In this document: positions 8,797 to 18,155 of the stretch, one piece after another | Layout of the letters: every line of letters begins with the position of its first letter | Numbering within the stretch: position 1 is the stretch's first letter | Source of the DNA: JAVJUV01 sp040220415 | GTDB lineage: Bacteria; Pseudomonadota; Alphaproteobacteria; Rhodobacterales; Rhodobacteraceae | DNA length: 64,000 nt | Assembly: GCA_040220415.1 (NCBI GenBank) | Contig: JAVJUV010000167.1 | Coordinates: 62,001-126,000 of the forward strand | Reading direction: 5' to 3' | Notes under the pieces: model-generated | Seen by the model: only the letters and a program-made list of their open reading frames with translations | The model's database searches: none | Told to the model about the DNA's origin: nothing | Position numbers and translations under genes: made by a program

Positions 8797-9447
8797 GTGC
8801 CATACATGATCGCCAAGTCCGACCTTCCCGAGACGATCCCTGTCTTCCCGCTTCCGGGTGCGCTTTTGTTGCCGCGCGCCCGATTGCCGTTGCATATCTT
8901 CGAGCCGCGCTACCTGGCGATGCTGGATGACGTGCTGAAGACGCCGCAGCGTCTGATCGGAATGGTTCAGCCGCTTGGCGGCAACATGGATTCCAACAAG
9001 CTGCACGCGATCGGCTGCGCAGGCCGCGTTACGGCATTCTCGGAGACGGAGGATGGCCGGTACATGATCACGCTGGCCGGAATTTCCCGTTTTCGCGTTC
9101 AGAAAGAGGTAGATGGCTTCACGCCCTATCGGCGGTGCGATGTGTCGTGGGCGGGGTTCGAGCGCGATCTTGGAGGCGCCGAGAGAGACAAGGGGTTCAG
9201 GCGGGATGCGTTCTTCAACCTTTTGAAGAGGTATTTCGAGGTCGAGGAACTGCAGACTGACTGGAGCTCGCTCAAGGAGGCAGAGGATGAACTTCTGATC
9301 AATTCTCTGTCGATGCTCTGCCCGTTCGAGCCCGAGGACAAACAGGCGCTTCTTGAGGCGCCCTCGCTTGAGACCCGGCGCGAGACGCTAGTGACCTTGA
9401 TCGAATTTTCCATGCGTGGCGGCGGCGCCGACGAGATGCTGCAATGA
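8797..9447 (+). CDS. LON peptidase N-terminal (substrate-binding) domain protein
   Basis: 216-residue protein consisting only of the Lon N-terminal domain, without ATPase or protease parts. Recognisable segments are ETIPVFPLPGALLLPRA near residues 10-27, HIFEPRYLAML near 32-42 and ISRFRV in the middle. Stand-alone versions are common in alphaproteobacteria; a substrate-handling role is presumed, not shown. The GTG at 8797 is chosen because GGGGAGGA lies 9 bp upstream; the next ATG (8806) would be too far from it. Its stop overlaps the start of the next gene (ATGA). Confidence 0.9.
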   Translation: MPYMIAKSDLPETIPVFPLPGALLLPRARLPLHIFEPRYLAMLDDVLKTPQRLIGMVQPLGGNMDSNKLHAIGCAGRVTAFSETEDGRYMITLAGISRFRVQKEVDGFTPYRRCDVSWAGFERDLGGAERDKGFRRDAFFNLLKRYFEVEELQTDWSSLKEAEDELLINSLSMLCPFEPEDKQALLEAPSLETRRETLVTLIEFSMRGGGADEMLQ

Positions 9448-9623
9448 GCGAACACCTTTATGATCGGCGCATGCTGGAAGCCCTTGTCTGTCCGGAAACC
9501 CGTGCGCCGCTGACATATGATGCGGAACGGCAGGAACTGATCTCGAAAGCCGCGCACCTGGCCTATCCGATCCGGAACGGTATCCCGATCATGCTGGTCG
9601 ACGAAGCACGCAAGCTTGAATGA
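9444..9623 (+). CDS. Trm112 family small protein
   Basis: 59-residue protein of the Trm112/YcaR family. It shows the diagnostic LVCPETRAPLTYD near residues 14-26 and the C-terminal YPIRNGIPIMLVDEAR. Eukaryotic Trm112 activates methyltransferases; the role of the bacterial one-domain form is not settled. Only one cysteine is present, so a full zinc knuckle is unlikely. The ATG overlaps the stop of the preceding gene (ATGA), so translation is coupled. It ends 3 bp from the convergent UbiH-type gene. Confidence 0.85.
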   Translation: MSEHLYDRRMLEALVCPETRAPLTYDAERQELISKAAHLAYPIRNGIPIMLVDEARKLE

Positions 9624-9626
9624 CGC

Positions 9627-10850
9627 TCAGAGGGGTCTGCCCTGTGCCAGGCGCGGAAGCTCTCCGGTCAGGCCGGCAGCCTCGCGGATAAAGCCGCGGC
9701 GTAGCGAGGGGAGCGCGTTGGTCACGCCAAGGCCGACATCCCGGATCGCCCGGAGCAGTGAATTGTCGTTCGAAAACAGCCTGTTGAATGTGTCCGTAGC
9801 CAAGGCAAGCGTCGCGACGTCGAACCTGCGCCACTGCTGGTACCGCAACAGGACATCCGAGCGGCCGAAGTCTTCGCCCCGGCGCCGGGCGTCGGTCAGA
9901 ACCTCGGCCAGGGCGGCCACGTCTTTCAGGCCGGCATTCAGGCCCTGTCCTGCAATCGGATGAACCGCGTGCGCCGCATCGCCAAGAAGTGCAATGCGGT
10001 CTGCGACGAAACGCTGGGCGATGGACAACTCCAGCGGATAGGTGAACCGCTTTCCTGTCAGGGCGATGTCGCCCAGGAAATCACCGAAGCGGGGCCGCAG
10101 TTCGTCGAGGTACTTCGCGTCGTTCAGGCTCTGGATGCGTGAGGCTTCTGCGTCGGACTCGGACCACACGATCGAAGACCGATTGCCCGACAGGGGCAGG
10201 ATCGCAAGCGGGCCGGGTGGCATGAAGAACTGGTGCGCCGTTCCGTGATGCGGTTTCTCGTGACCGATGGCGCAGACAAGGGCCGTCTGGCCATAGCGCC
10301 ACCCCATCCGGGGTATTCCCGCGCGGCGCGCCACGGCGCTTGTCTTGCCGTCGCATCCGACCAGAACGCGCGCCCTGATCGTGCGGCCGTCGTCTAGCGT
10401 GACCGTGACGCCACCGGCATCCGGCGCCTGCTGGACGAGGCGCGCTTCGTCGATCTGAACCACACCCGCGTCATCGAGTGCGGCCAGCAGCGCGGGGCGC
10501 AGAAGCCTGTCCTCGATCATGTATCCCATCGGGCCTTCTTCGATCTCGGTATGGTCGAAATGCAGCATGAACGGCGAGGGACCTTCGCCGGCGCGACCGT
10601 CGGTCACGACGATATCGAGAATTGGCTGCGCCTGCCTGGAAACAGCGGCCCAGATGCCCAAAGCCTTCAGCACGCGTTGCGACAGGATCGACAGGGCATA
10701 GCCCCGTCCGTCGAAGTCACCTGCCGAGCGCGAAGACTTGGGCAGGGGATCGACCACGGTAACGTCGAAACCGGCCGAGACCAGGGCAAGCGCCAAGGTC
10801 GTGCCGTTCAGCCCGCCGCCAGCGATGACAATATCGGTATCGAAATTCAT
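9627..10850 (-). CDS. FAD-dependent ubiquinone biosynthesis hydroxylase (UbiH/UbiF/COQ6 family)
   Basis: 407-residue flavin monooxygenase that hydroxylates the ubiquinone ring. It has the N-terminal dinucleotide fold IAGGGLNG near residues 9-16, and the family's second FAD motif GDAAHAVHPIAGQGLNAG at about residues 285-302. Which ring position it modifies cannot be decided because alphaproteobacterial UbiH/F/I/L paralogs overlap. The frame is open far upstream of the ATG at 10850, but only this start gives the canonical N-terminus. It is divergent from the amidase gene with 78 bp between. Confidence 0.9.
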   Translation of the reverse strand: MNFDTDIVIAGGGLNGTTLALALVSAGFDVTVVDPLPKSSRSAGDFDGRGYALSILSQRVLKALGIWAAVSRQAQPILDIVVTDGRAGEGPSPFMLHFDHTEIEEGPMGYMIEDRLLRPALLAALDDAGVVQIDEARLVQQAPDAGGVTVTLDDGRTIRARVLVGCDGKTSAVARRAGIPRMGWRYGQTALVCAIGHEKPHHGTAHQFFMPPGPLAILPLSGNRSSIVWSESDAEASRIQSLNDAKYLDELRPRFGDFLGDIALTGKRFTYPLELSIAQRFVADRIALLGDAAHAVHPIAGQGLNAGLKDVAALAEVLTDARRRGEDFGRSDVLLRYQQWRRFDVATLALATDTFNRLFSNDNSLLRAIRDVGLGVTNALPSLRRGFIREAAGLTGELPRLAQGRPL

Positions 10851-10928
10851 GGCCCGCAATATGACCCTGCACGGGCCATTGTCCATGCGCCGCACTGCCG
10901 CTACCGTCGCCGCAGCGGAGGGCAGGGC

Positions 10929-12251
10929 ATGGAAGACTGGTTGTATTCTACGGCGTCGGAACTTGGGCGCGGGATCGAGGCGGGGCGGATCGATCCACGG
11001 GATCTGACCGAGACTTATCTGGAAGCGATCGGCGGGCACCGGCACCGCGACCGCATTTATGCGCGGCTGACGGCGGATCGCGCGCGGGCCGAGGCGTCGG
11101 CCGCTTCGCAGAGGGCAAAATCGGGTTTGCGCCGCTCGCCGCTGGATGGCGTGCCGATATCGTGGAAGGACTTGTTCGATACCGCTGGTGTCCTGACCGA
11201 GGCGGGAACGGCGCTGTTGAAAGGCCGGGTGCCCGAGCGCGACGCGCGGGTGCTGGCGAACGCGACGCAGGCGGGCCTTGTCTGCCTGGGCAAGACGCAC
11301 ATGACCGAACTCGCCTTTTCCGGGCTGGGTCTGAACCCCATCACCGCCTCGCCGCCCTGCATCAACGACGAGGAAGCCGTTTCGGGCGGTTCGTCTTCGG
11401 GCGCCGCGACATCGGTGGCCTTTGGTCTGGCCGCGGCCGGCATCGGGTCGGATACCGGCGGATCGGTGCGTGTGCCGGCGGTCTGGAATGACCTGGTCGG
11501 GCTGAAGACGGTTTCGGGCCGCCTGTCGCTGGAAGGCGTCGTGCCGCTGTGCGCGCGTTTCGATACGGTGGGTCCGCTTTGCCGGTCGGTCGAGGATGCG
11601 GCGCTGCTGCTGGCGGCGATGGAGAATGGCCGGGCTGCGGACCTGGAGGGCGCGACGCTGAAGGGCGCGCGGCTGGCCATTCTGAAGACGTCGGCCTTCG
11701 ACAATCTGAGAGACGCGCCACGGGCTGGTTTTCAAAGCGCGGTGGAGCGGATTCAGGCGGCGGGGGCCATCGTGCAATCCGTTGAAATCGAGTGTGTTTC
11801 CAAGGCGATGGGGCTGACGGGCCAGGTTTTTGCGCCTGAGGCCTACGGCACCTGGAAGCACCTGATCGATGCTGACCCAGGCGCGATGTTCGGCCCCGTC
11901 TGCGAGCGGTTCCGGAGTGGCGCCAACATCTCTGGCCCCGACTATGTGGCGGCCTGGCAGGCGCTTGACCGATACCGCGCCGAATATGCCGAGGCGACGG
12001 CCGGTTTCGACGCGGTGATCCTGCCGACCAGTCCCATCACGCCGCCAAAGATCGATGCCGTTACCGAGGACCATGCCTTCTTTGCGGCCGAGAACCTGCT
12101 GACGTTGCAGAATACGCGGATCGGCAATCTGATGGGCCTTGCCGGGCTGACCCTGCCCACGGGCGTTCCCTCGTGCGGCATCCTGTTTCAGGGTCCGAAT
12201 GAAGAGCGGCTTCTTCGGGTTGGAAAAGCCGCCGAGAAAGCGCTGTCCTAA
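10929..12251 (+). CDS. Amidase signature family protein
   Basis: 440-residue amidohydrolase with the complete Ser-cisSer-Lys triad: Lys80 in SWKDLFD, the cis-Ser in VSGGSSSG (Ser155) and the nucleophile Ser179 in GSDTGGSVRVPA. It hydrolyses a carboxamide; the physiological substrate is not predictable, and it is not part of a GatCAB-like set here. The ATG at 10929 is preceded by GGAGGGCAGG. The frame is open upstream but lacks the family's sequence. It precedes dapC by 116 bp on the same strand. Confidence 0.9.
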   Translation: MEDWLYSTASELGRGIEAGRIDPRDLTETYLEAIGGHRHRDRIYARLTADRARAEASAASQRAKSGLRRSPLDGVPISWKDLFDTAGVLTEAGTALLKGRVPERDARVLANATQAGLVCLGKTHMTELAFSGLGLNPITASPPCINDEEAVSGGSSSGAATSVAFGLAAAGIGSDTGGSVRVPAVWNDLVGLKTVSGRLSLEGVVPLCARFDTVGPLCRSVEDAALLLAAMENGRAADLEGATLKGARLAILKTSAFDNLRDAPRAGFQSAVERIQAAGAIVQSVEIECVSKAMGLTGQVFAPEAYGTWKHLIDADPGAMFGPVCERFRSGANISGPDYVAAWQALDRYRAEYAEATAGFDAVILPTSPITPPKIDAVTEDHAFFAAENLLTLQNTRIGNLMGLAGLTLPTGVPSCGILFQGPNEERLLRVGKAAEKALS

Positions 12252-12367
12252 AAGCCACATCTGGTTTCCGGGGCTGAAAAAATCCGCTGTCGGGCATGGA
12301 CCACGGCGGCCCTTGCAGGCTATCTTTTGCCGAAACGGGGCGTGATGACCCCGAACTTGAGGCAGAG

Positions 12368-13549
12368 ATGGTTTTTCCCGAGCGGTTTTCGAACCTAACG
12401 GAGCACGTGTGGCCGCGCCTGCGCGGTCTTCTCGACCCCCATCCGGGGGGTGGAGCCGTTTTGAATCTGACAATTGGAGAGCCGCGGCACAACTGGCCGT
12501 CGTTCGTGACCCACCTGGTTGCGGCCAATACCGAGGGATTCGGAAAGTATCCGCCGAACGAAGGAACGCCCGAACTGTTGCAGGCCAATGCCGACTGGAT
12601 GCATCGCCGGTTCGGTGTGCGCCTGGATGCCGACCGCCAGGTGATGGCGCTGAACGGGACGCGCGAGGGTCTTTACAACGCCGCGATGGCGCTTTGCCCG
12701 GAGACGAAGGGCGGCCGCAAACCGGTGATCCTGGTCCCGAATCCATTCTATCCCGTCTATGCCGTTGCGGCGCTGTCGGTCGGAGCGGAGCCGGTCTATA
12801 TGGCCGCGACACGGTCGACCGGGTACTTGCCGGACTTCACCTCGCTGGACGCCGAGACACTGGACAGGACGGCGATTGCCTATGTCTGTTCGCCGTCCAA
12901 TCCGCAGGGCGCAGTCGCCGGCCGGGACTATTGGCGCGACCTGCTGGCGCTGGCAGAGAAGCACGATTTCCTGATCTTCGCCGACGAATGTTATTCCGAG
13001 GTCTACCGCGACGCGCCCCCGATGGGTGCGCTCGAGGCGGCGGCCGAGTTTGGCGCCGACCCCGAGCGGGTTCTGGTCTTTCATTCGCTGTCCAAGCGGT
13101 CGAACCTTCCCGGGCTGCGGTCGGGCTTTGTGGCAGGCGGGCCTGACAGTATCGCCCGCATGAAGCAGCTTCGCGCCTATGCGGGAGCGCCCCTGCCGCT
13201 GCCCCTGATGCGCGCCGCCGAGGCAGTCTGGGCGGACGAGAAGCATGTCGAGGAAAGCCGCGCACGATATGTCGCCAAGTACGACATCGCCGACCGGGTA
13301 TTCGACGGACTGGATGGCTGCGGCGCGCCCAGGGCCGGCTTCTTTCTGTGGCTGCCGGTCGCCGACGGTGAAGAGGCGGCTTTGAAGCTTTGGACGAGAA
13401 CGGGGATTCGTGTGTTACCCGGGGCCTATCTGGCGCGGGACGTGAACGGGGAGAACCCCGGCAAGGGCTACATTCGCGTGGCGATGGTGGCCGAAGAACA
13501 AGAAATGCAGCGCGGGCTGGAAAAGCTTCGCGACTGCCTCTTCGAGTGA
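12368..13549 (+). CDS. dapC: Class I/II PLP aminotransferase, probable succinyldiaminopimelate transaminase
   Basis: 393-residue fold-type I aminotransferase. The PLP-binding lysine is Lys243 in SLSKRSNLPGLRSGF. The beginning (ERFSNL...WPRLRGLLDPHPGG) and the GEPRHNWP segment are those of DapC proteins, which make N-succinyl-LL-diaminopimelate for lysine and peptidoglycan. ATG 12368 has a GAGGCAG site; an earlier in-frame ATG at 12296 gives extra residues without family similarity. It sits 15 bp before ftsK, so the pair is probably co-transcribed. Substrate assignment rests on overall resemblance. Confidence 0.85.
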   Translation: MVFPERFSNLTEHVWPRLRGLLDPHPGGGAVLNLTIGEPRHNWPSFVTHLVAANTEGFGKYPPNEGTPELLQANADWMHRRFGVRLDADRQVMALNGTREGLYNAAMALCPETKGGRKPVILVPNPFYPVYAVAALSVGAEPVYMAATRSTGYLPDFTSLDAETLDRTAIAYVCSPSNPQGAVAGRDYWRDLLALAEKHDFLIFADECYSEVYRDAPPMGALEAAAEFGADPERVLVFHSLSKRSNLPGLRSGFVAGGPDSIARMKQLRAYAGAPLPLPLMRAAEAVWADEKHVEESRARYVAKYDIADRVFDGLDGCGAPRAGFFLWLPVADGEEAALKLWTRTGIRVLPGAYLARDVNGENPGKGYIRVAMVAEEQEMQRGLEKLRDCLFE

Positions 13550-13564
13550 GGGACGAGACAGGCA

Positions 13565-16306
13565 ATGGCGTATCAGGCAAGACATCGCGACCCGCTTTTC
13601 GACAGCGACACCCAGGCGATCATCGAGCGAAGGGGCAAGGAGCTTCTTGGTATGGTGCTTCTTGGCGCGGCGCTGCTGACGGTGCTGATGCTGGGGTCGT
13701 ATTCGCCTGATGACCCGAACTGGCTGTCGGCGACCGATACGCCCGCGAAGAACCTGCTTGGCCCGGTCGGCGCGGCGATCGCGTCGCCGCTTTACGTCAT
13801 CGCCGGGTACGGCGCCTGGGCGATTGCGCTTGTCATGGCCGCATGGGGCCTGCGTTTCGTCACGCATTTCGGCGAAGAGCGGGCGATTGGGCGCCTGATT
13901 TTCGCGCCGATCGGCGTGGCTTTGGTTTCGGTCTTTGCCTCGACACATGTTCCCGGACCGGAATGGACCCACTCGTTCGGGCTTGGCGGATTGTTCGGCG
14001 ACACCGTGCTTGGCGCCGTTCTGGGCGTGCTGCCCGTGTCGCCGGGCCTGGGACTGAAGGTGCTTTCCGTTGCGCTTGCGGTCGGGGCCATCGCGATGGG
14101 GGCTTTCGTTCTGGGGTTCAACCGTGACGAGCTTTGGGCCTATCTGCGCTACCTGCTGGGCGGGCTGATCCTTATCTATCATACGCTTTTGTCCTTGCTG
14201 GGCCGTGGCGCGTCGTCGGGTTTGCGCATGGCCCTGGATGCAAGGGCGCGTGCCGCCGAACGTCGTGAGATGGATCAGCGGCTTCCCGAGGTCGAGCCGG
14301 GCAGTCCGAGCAGCGCCGTTCTGAAGGCCACGCGCGCCTATCGAGACGGAACCGGAGCCGCGCAGAAGCCCGGATTGCTGCAACGTATGCCCTCGCTTCT
14401 GAAAAAGAAGGAACCGGATGTCTTCGCGGCGCCCGAGAACGAGACCGACAGGATCAGTGCCCGGATCGCCGATGCGGTGAACAGCCGTGTCCGCCGCCCC
14501 GAGGGCCACTTGCGCGCCGAACCTCCGGTGACCGCAGATATGGCGGCCGATGCACATATGGGCGCGCTGGAAGAGGACGACGAATGGGCTGAACTTCAGG
14601 CGCTGGACGAGCAATTCACCATGCCTGAACCTGAACTGGTCAGCGCGCCCCTTCGCCCGGCCGGCGGGTTTCAGTCCAGCCGGATCGCGACGCCCGAATC
14701 GAAGGCGGTCGTTCAGCACACCACGAAGAAACCGGCGCCTTCAAGGCGCGCGCGCGCCGAGGCGCAGCCGTCGCTGTTCGACGAGGGAATGCCCTTCGAG
14801 ATCCCGGCGCTGTCGCTTCTGTCCGATCCGGGCAGCGTGGAGCGGCACCACCTGTCGGACGCGGCGCTGGAGGAAAACGCGCGGATGCTGGAAAGCGTTC
14901 TGGACGACTATGGCGTGAAAGGCGAGATAGTCAGTGTCCGGCCTGGCCCGGTCGTCACGATGTACGAACTTGAACCGGCACCCGGCCTGAAGGCCAGCCG
15001 CGTGATCGGCCTGGCCGATGACATCGCGCGGTCGATGTCGGCGCTGTCGGCACGGGTTTCGACCGTTCCGGGCCGTTCGGTCATCGGGATCGAGCTGCCG
15101 AACGAGAACCGCGAAAAGGTCGTGCTGCGCGAGATATTGTCGTCGCGCGACTATGGCGACGGCAACCAGCGGCTGCCGCTTGCGCTTGGCAAGAACATCG
15201 GCGGCGACCCGGTTGTGGCCAACCTGGCCAAGATGCCTCACTTGCTGATCGCGGGCACCACCGGGTCGGGCAAGTCGGTGGCCATCAACACGATGATCCT
15301 GTCGCTTCTCTACAAGCTGACGCCCGAGGAATGCCGGCTGATCATGATCGACCCCAAGATGCTGGAACTGTCCGTCTATGACGGGATTCCGCACCTTTTG
15401 TCGCCCGTAGTGACCGACCCCAAGAAAGCCGTCGTCGCACTGAAATGGGTCGTGGCCGAGATGGAGGAACGGTATCGCAAGATGTCGAAGATGGGCGTCC
15501 GCAATATCGAGGGTTTCAACGGGCGCGTCCGCGAGGCGCTGAAGAAGGGCGAAATGTTCTCGCGCACCGTGCAGACGGGATTCGATGACGAGACCGGCGA
15601 ACCCGTGTTCGAGACCGAAAGTTTCGAGCCGGAGATCCTGCCGTTCATTGTCGTCATCGTGGACGAGATGGCCGACCTCATGATGGTCGCGGGCAAGGAG
15701 ATCGAGGCCTGCATCCAACGTCTTGCCCAGATGGCGCGTGCGTCGGGCATTCACCTTATCATGGCCACGCAGCGGCCCTCGGTGGACGTCATCACCGGCA
15801 CGATCAAGGCCAACTTCCCAACCCGGATATCCTTCCAGGTGACGTCCAAGATCGACAGCCGCACGATCCTGGGCGAGATGGGCGCGGAGCAGCTTCTTGG
15901 GCAGGGCGACATGCTGTACATGGCCGGCGGCGCGAAGATCACCCGCGTCCACGGACCCTTCGTGTCGGACGAAGAGGTGGAAGAGGTCGTGAACCATCTG
16001 AAGGGCTTCGGAAGCCCCGAATACGTCTCGGGCGTGCTTGAAGGGCCGGACGATGACAGCGCCAGCGACATCGACGCCGTGCTTGGGCTGACCGGAGGCA
16101 ACACGGACGGTGAGGACGCCCTGTACGATCAGGCGGTCGCCATCGTCATCAAGGACCGCAAGTGTTCCACATCCTACATTCAGCGCAAGCTGGCCATCGG
16201 CTATAACAAGGCCGCGCGCCTGGTCGAGCAGATGGAGGAGAACGGTCTGGTCAGCGCCGCCAACCACGTTGGCAAGCGCGAGATTCTGGTGCCTGAGCAA
16301 CAGTGA
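13565..16306 (+). CDS. ftsK: DNA translocase FtsK
   Basis: 913-residue septal DNA pump that clears chromosome termini from the closing septum and activates XerCD recombination. Four or so N-terminal membrane spans lie within residues 25-200, then a Pro/Ala/Glu-rich linker to about residue 420. The alpha/beta motor has Walker A GTTGSGKS near residues 564-571 and Walker B VVIVDEMAD near 695. The C-terminal gamma winged helix (about 845-905, SYIQRKLAIGYNKAARLVEQME) reads KOPS sites. Length is normal for alphaproteobacteria. An XerC gene is also in this window, about 24 kb away. Confidence 0.97.
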   Translation: MAYQARHRDPLFDSDTQAIIERRGKELLGMVLLGAALLTVLMLGSYSPDDPNWLSATDTPAKNLLGPVGAAIASPLYVIAGYGAWAIALVMAAWGLRFVTHFGEERAIGRLIFAPIGVALVSVFASTHVPGPEWTHSFGLGGLFGDTVLGAVLGVLPVSPGLGLKVLSVALAVGAIAMGAFVLGFNRDELWAYLRYLLGGLILIYHTLLSLLGRGASSGLRMALDARARAAERREMDQRLPEVEPGSPSSAVLKATRAYRDGTGAAQKPGLLQRMPSLLKKKEPDVFAAPENETDRISARIADAVNSRVRRPEGHLRAEPPVTADMAADAHMGALEEDDEWAELQALDEQFTMPEPELVSAPLRPAGGFQSSRIATPESKAVVQHTTKKPAPSRRARAEAQPSLFDEGMPFEIPALSLLSDPGSVERHHLSDAALEENARMLESVLDDYGVKGEIVSVRPGPVVTMYELEPAPGLKASRVIGLADDIARSMSALSARVSTVPGRSVIGIELPNENREKVVLREILSSRDYGDGNQRLPLALGKNIGGDPVVANLAKMPHLLIAGTTGSGKSVAINTMILSLLYKLTPEECRLIMIDPKMLELSVYDGIPHLLSPVVTDPKKAVVALKWVVAEMEERYRKMSKMGVRNIEGFNGRVREALKKGEMFSRTVQTGFDDETGEPVFETESFEPEILPFIVVIVDEMADLMMVAGKEIEACIQRLAQMARASGIHLIMATQRPSVDVITGTIKANFPTRISFQVTSKIDSRTILGEMGAEQLLGQGDMLYMAGGAKITRVHGPFVSDEEVEEVVNHLKGFGSPEYVSGVLEGPDDDSASDIDAVLGLTGGNTDGEDALYDQAVAIVIKDRKCSTSYIQRKLAIGYNKAARLVEQMEENGLVSAANHVGKREILVPEQQ

Positions 16307-16357
16307 CGCTTGCCGGCGTGGCGGTGCCTTCGCGGCGGTCTGATCGCGAGGGGCAAG

Positions 16358-17263
16358 TCATCGCCGCAAGCAGATCCAGGTGCCGCCGGTAGAGAGGGGC
16401 CTGGCGCCGGTGCCCAGTTTGAACCGCGCCAGACCCGGCGCGGTTTCGGTATCGACAAGGCCGAGGTCCAGCACGGCTGCGCCCGTATCCGCCAGATGCG
16501 CCGCAGCGTGCCAAAGGGTCAGATTGTGGGCAGAGACGGCACGTCCCCGATCGCTTGTCCAGCCGATGTGATAGGTCGCGGAGGTGCCGTGCCGAAGGAA
16601 CAGCATTGCGGCAAGCGTTTCGCCGGACTTCAGGGCTTCGACCATGAATCCGCTGTTCGGGCTTTGCCCAAGCCACGCGGTGGTGAACGCGGCCGGCAGG
16701 GCGCGGTACCGCCGCGCTTTCTGTTGTGCGGCGTCGTGCTGAAGCAGCCAGCGCAGCTTTTCGGCCGTGGGATGCGAGACGCGAACATTCAACCCCGCGC
16801 GCTCGGCCCGCGCCAGCCGGTTGCGCCATTTGCCGGTCATGCGGTCGCGCAATCCGGTCGAAAGCGGCAGCATGGCCACGGTTGCAGGTGTCATCACGCA
16901 TTTCAGACCCGCCTGCCGAAGGGCATCATCAGGCAAGCCGGTGTCCGGTGTGAGCACAACGGTGCCGTTCAGCCCGAGGCGCAGGGTTGAGATGGCGCGC
17001 GACCGCCGATCTGGGTCAGGTGTGCCGATCCAGACCGGACCACGGGTTATAAGGGTCACGGGAACCAGCCAACGCCGCCGAATGCCCTGCGCCAGGGCAA
17101 TCGTTTTCCCGCCTTCGCGCAATTCCATCCGAAGGATCCCGCCGCCAAGCGAGCGTGCCGCGTCGCCGTAACCCCAGCATTGCTGCAAGGGGGCCTGGGC
17201 AGCGTCCGTCAGCGCCTGCCACCTGGATCGCGAAGTTGCGTTTTCGAGAATTTCCACGGCCAC
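16358..17263 (-). CDS. GNAT/FemAB-like acyltransferase (BioF2-type acetyltransferase domain)
   Basis: 301-residue protein of the FemAB/GNAT-like superfamily. A DRMTGKWRNRLARAERAGL segment at about residues 140-158 is the typical FemAB/BioF2 lead-in, and the C-terminal half has YHIGWTSDRGR...LTLWHAAAHLADTGAAVLDLG, with the fold's acyl-donor-binding pattern. The family transfers acyl or aminoacyl groups to peptidoglycan, polysaccharide or proteins; the acceptor here is unknown. The start is a GTG at 17263 with no strong ribosome site; another GTG lies six bases downstream. It is convergent with ftsK. Confidence 0.75.
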   Translation of the reverse strand: MAVEILENATSRSRWQALTDAAQAPLQQCWGYGDAARSLGGGILRMELREGGKTIALAQGIRRRWLVPVTLITRGPVWIGTPDPDRRSRAISTLRLGLNGTVVLTPDTGLPDDALRQAGLKCVMTPATVAMLPLSTGLRDRMTGKWRNRLARAERAGLNVRVSHPTAEKLRWLLQHDAAQQKARRYRALPAAFTTAWLGQSPNSGFMVEALKSGETLAAMLFLRHGTSATYHIGWTSDRGRAVSAHNLTLWHAAAHLADTGAAVLDLGLVDTETAPGLARFKLGTGARPLSTGGTWICLRR

Positions 17264-17303
17264 CGTTAACCACGGCTTTACCTAAAGGGTGGTTAATGTG
17301 GGA

Positions 17304-17462
17304 ATGCCCCAGGAAACCCACACAGTCATGGGCGTTCACGCCCCCCGTGCCCGCTTCACCCGGCAAGCAGCTCGATATCTGATTGTCGTCCTTTGTCTGC
17401 CAATTCTGGCCATATGCGTTCTGATCGACACGTATTTCATCGTCGCCAGCCACCTGAGATAG
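17304..17462 (+). CDS. Predicted small single-span membrane peptide
   Basis: 52 codons from ATG to TAG in the gap between the FemAB-like gene and lolA. The N-terminal 24 residues are basic (RARFTRQAAR), followed by one hydrophobic span (YLIVVLCLPILAICVLI, residues 25-41) and a short tail. Positive-inside charge and a clean hydrophobic helix look like a real membrane microprotein rather than noise, but the ribosome site is weak (AAAGGG about 12 bp upstream), and I recognise no family. Two near-CtrA boxes lie directly upstream. Confidence 0.4.
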   Translation: MPQETHTVMGVHAPRARFTRQAARYLIVVLCLPILAICVLIDTYFIVASHLR

Positions 17463-17552
17463 GCCGCGACACGCCGATGATATCGCCTAGCGCTGGTCTC
17501 TGTGACATGCACTGCCTATATCGGGCGTGAGCAGAGAAGAGGGGCTTGGCCA

Positions 17553-18155
17553 ATGGATCGCAGAACCTTTATAGCCGCTGCGGCGGCTTCGCTGGCGGCA
17601 TCGCCCGCGATGGCGGACCAGCTGTCCTTGAACGCGATTTCGAACTATCTGAACAGAATCGAGACCGCGACGTCCGATTTCACCCAGGTGAACGACGACG
17701 GGTCGCTTTCCACGGGCACGCTTTACATAAAGCGGCCGGGACGCATGCGGTTCGAATACAATCCGCCCGAGAACCTTCTGGTCATGGCGGGTGGTGGCCA
17801 GGTCGGCATCTTCGACGGCAAGTCCAACGTGAAGAAAGCCGAGCGCTATCCGCTGTCGCGGACGCCGCTGAACCTGATCCTTGAAAGAAACGTCAATCTT
17901 GCCCAGCGAAACATGGTCGTCGGGCATGACTTCGACGGCACCGCGACGACGGTGACGGCCCAGGATCCGGAGCATCCCGAGTACGGCACGATCCAGCTGA
18001 AGTTCACGGCGAACCCGGTCGAGTTGCGCCAGTGGATCATCCGGGACGCTCAGGGCGCCACGACGACCGTCATTCTGGGGCAGCTTGCGATGGGACGGAG
18101 TCTGCCCTCGACACTGTTCAACATCAGCTATGAAGAGGGGCAGCGGGACGGTTAG
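17553..18155 (+). CDS. lolA: Outer-membrane lipoprotein carrier protein LolA
   Basis: 200-residue periplasmic chaperone that shuttles lipoproteins from LolCDE to the outer membrane. A signal peptide (DRRTFIAAAAASLAASPAMA, first 22 residues) carries a double arginine and may use Tat or Sec. The mature part shows LolA motifs: a TSDFTQVNDDG-like strand, LYIKRPGRMRFEYNPPENLLV at about residues 63-83, and the late YGTIQLKF and WIIRDAQG strands. The ATG at 17553 follows AGAAGAGGGG. The stop overlaps the stop of the convergent SLT lipoprotein gene by 4 bp. Confidence 0.9.
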   Translation: MDRRTFIAAAAASLAASPAMADQLSLNAISNYLNRIETATSDFTQVNDDGSLSTGTLYIKRPGRMRFEYNPPENLLVMAGGGQVGIFDGKSNVKKAERYPLSRTPLNLILERNVNLAQRNMVVGHDFDGTATTVTAQDPEHPEYGTIQLKFTANPVELRQWIIRDAQGATTTVILGQLAMGRSLPSTLFNISYEEGQRDG

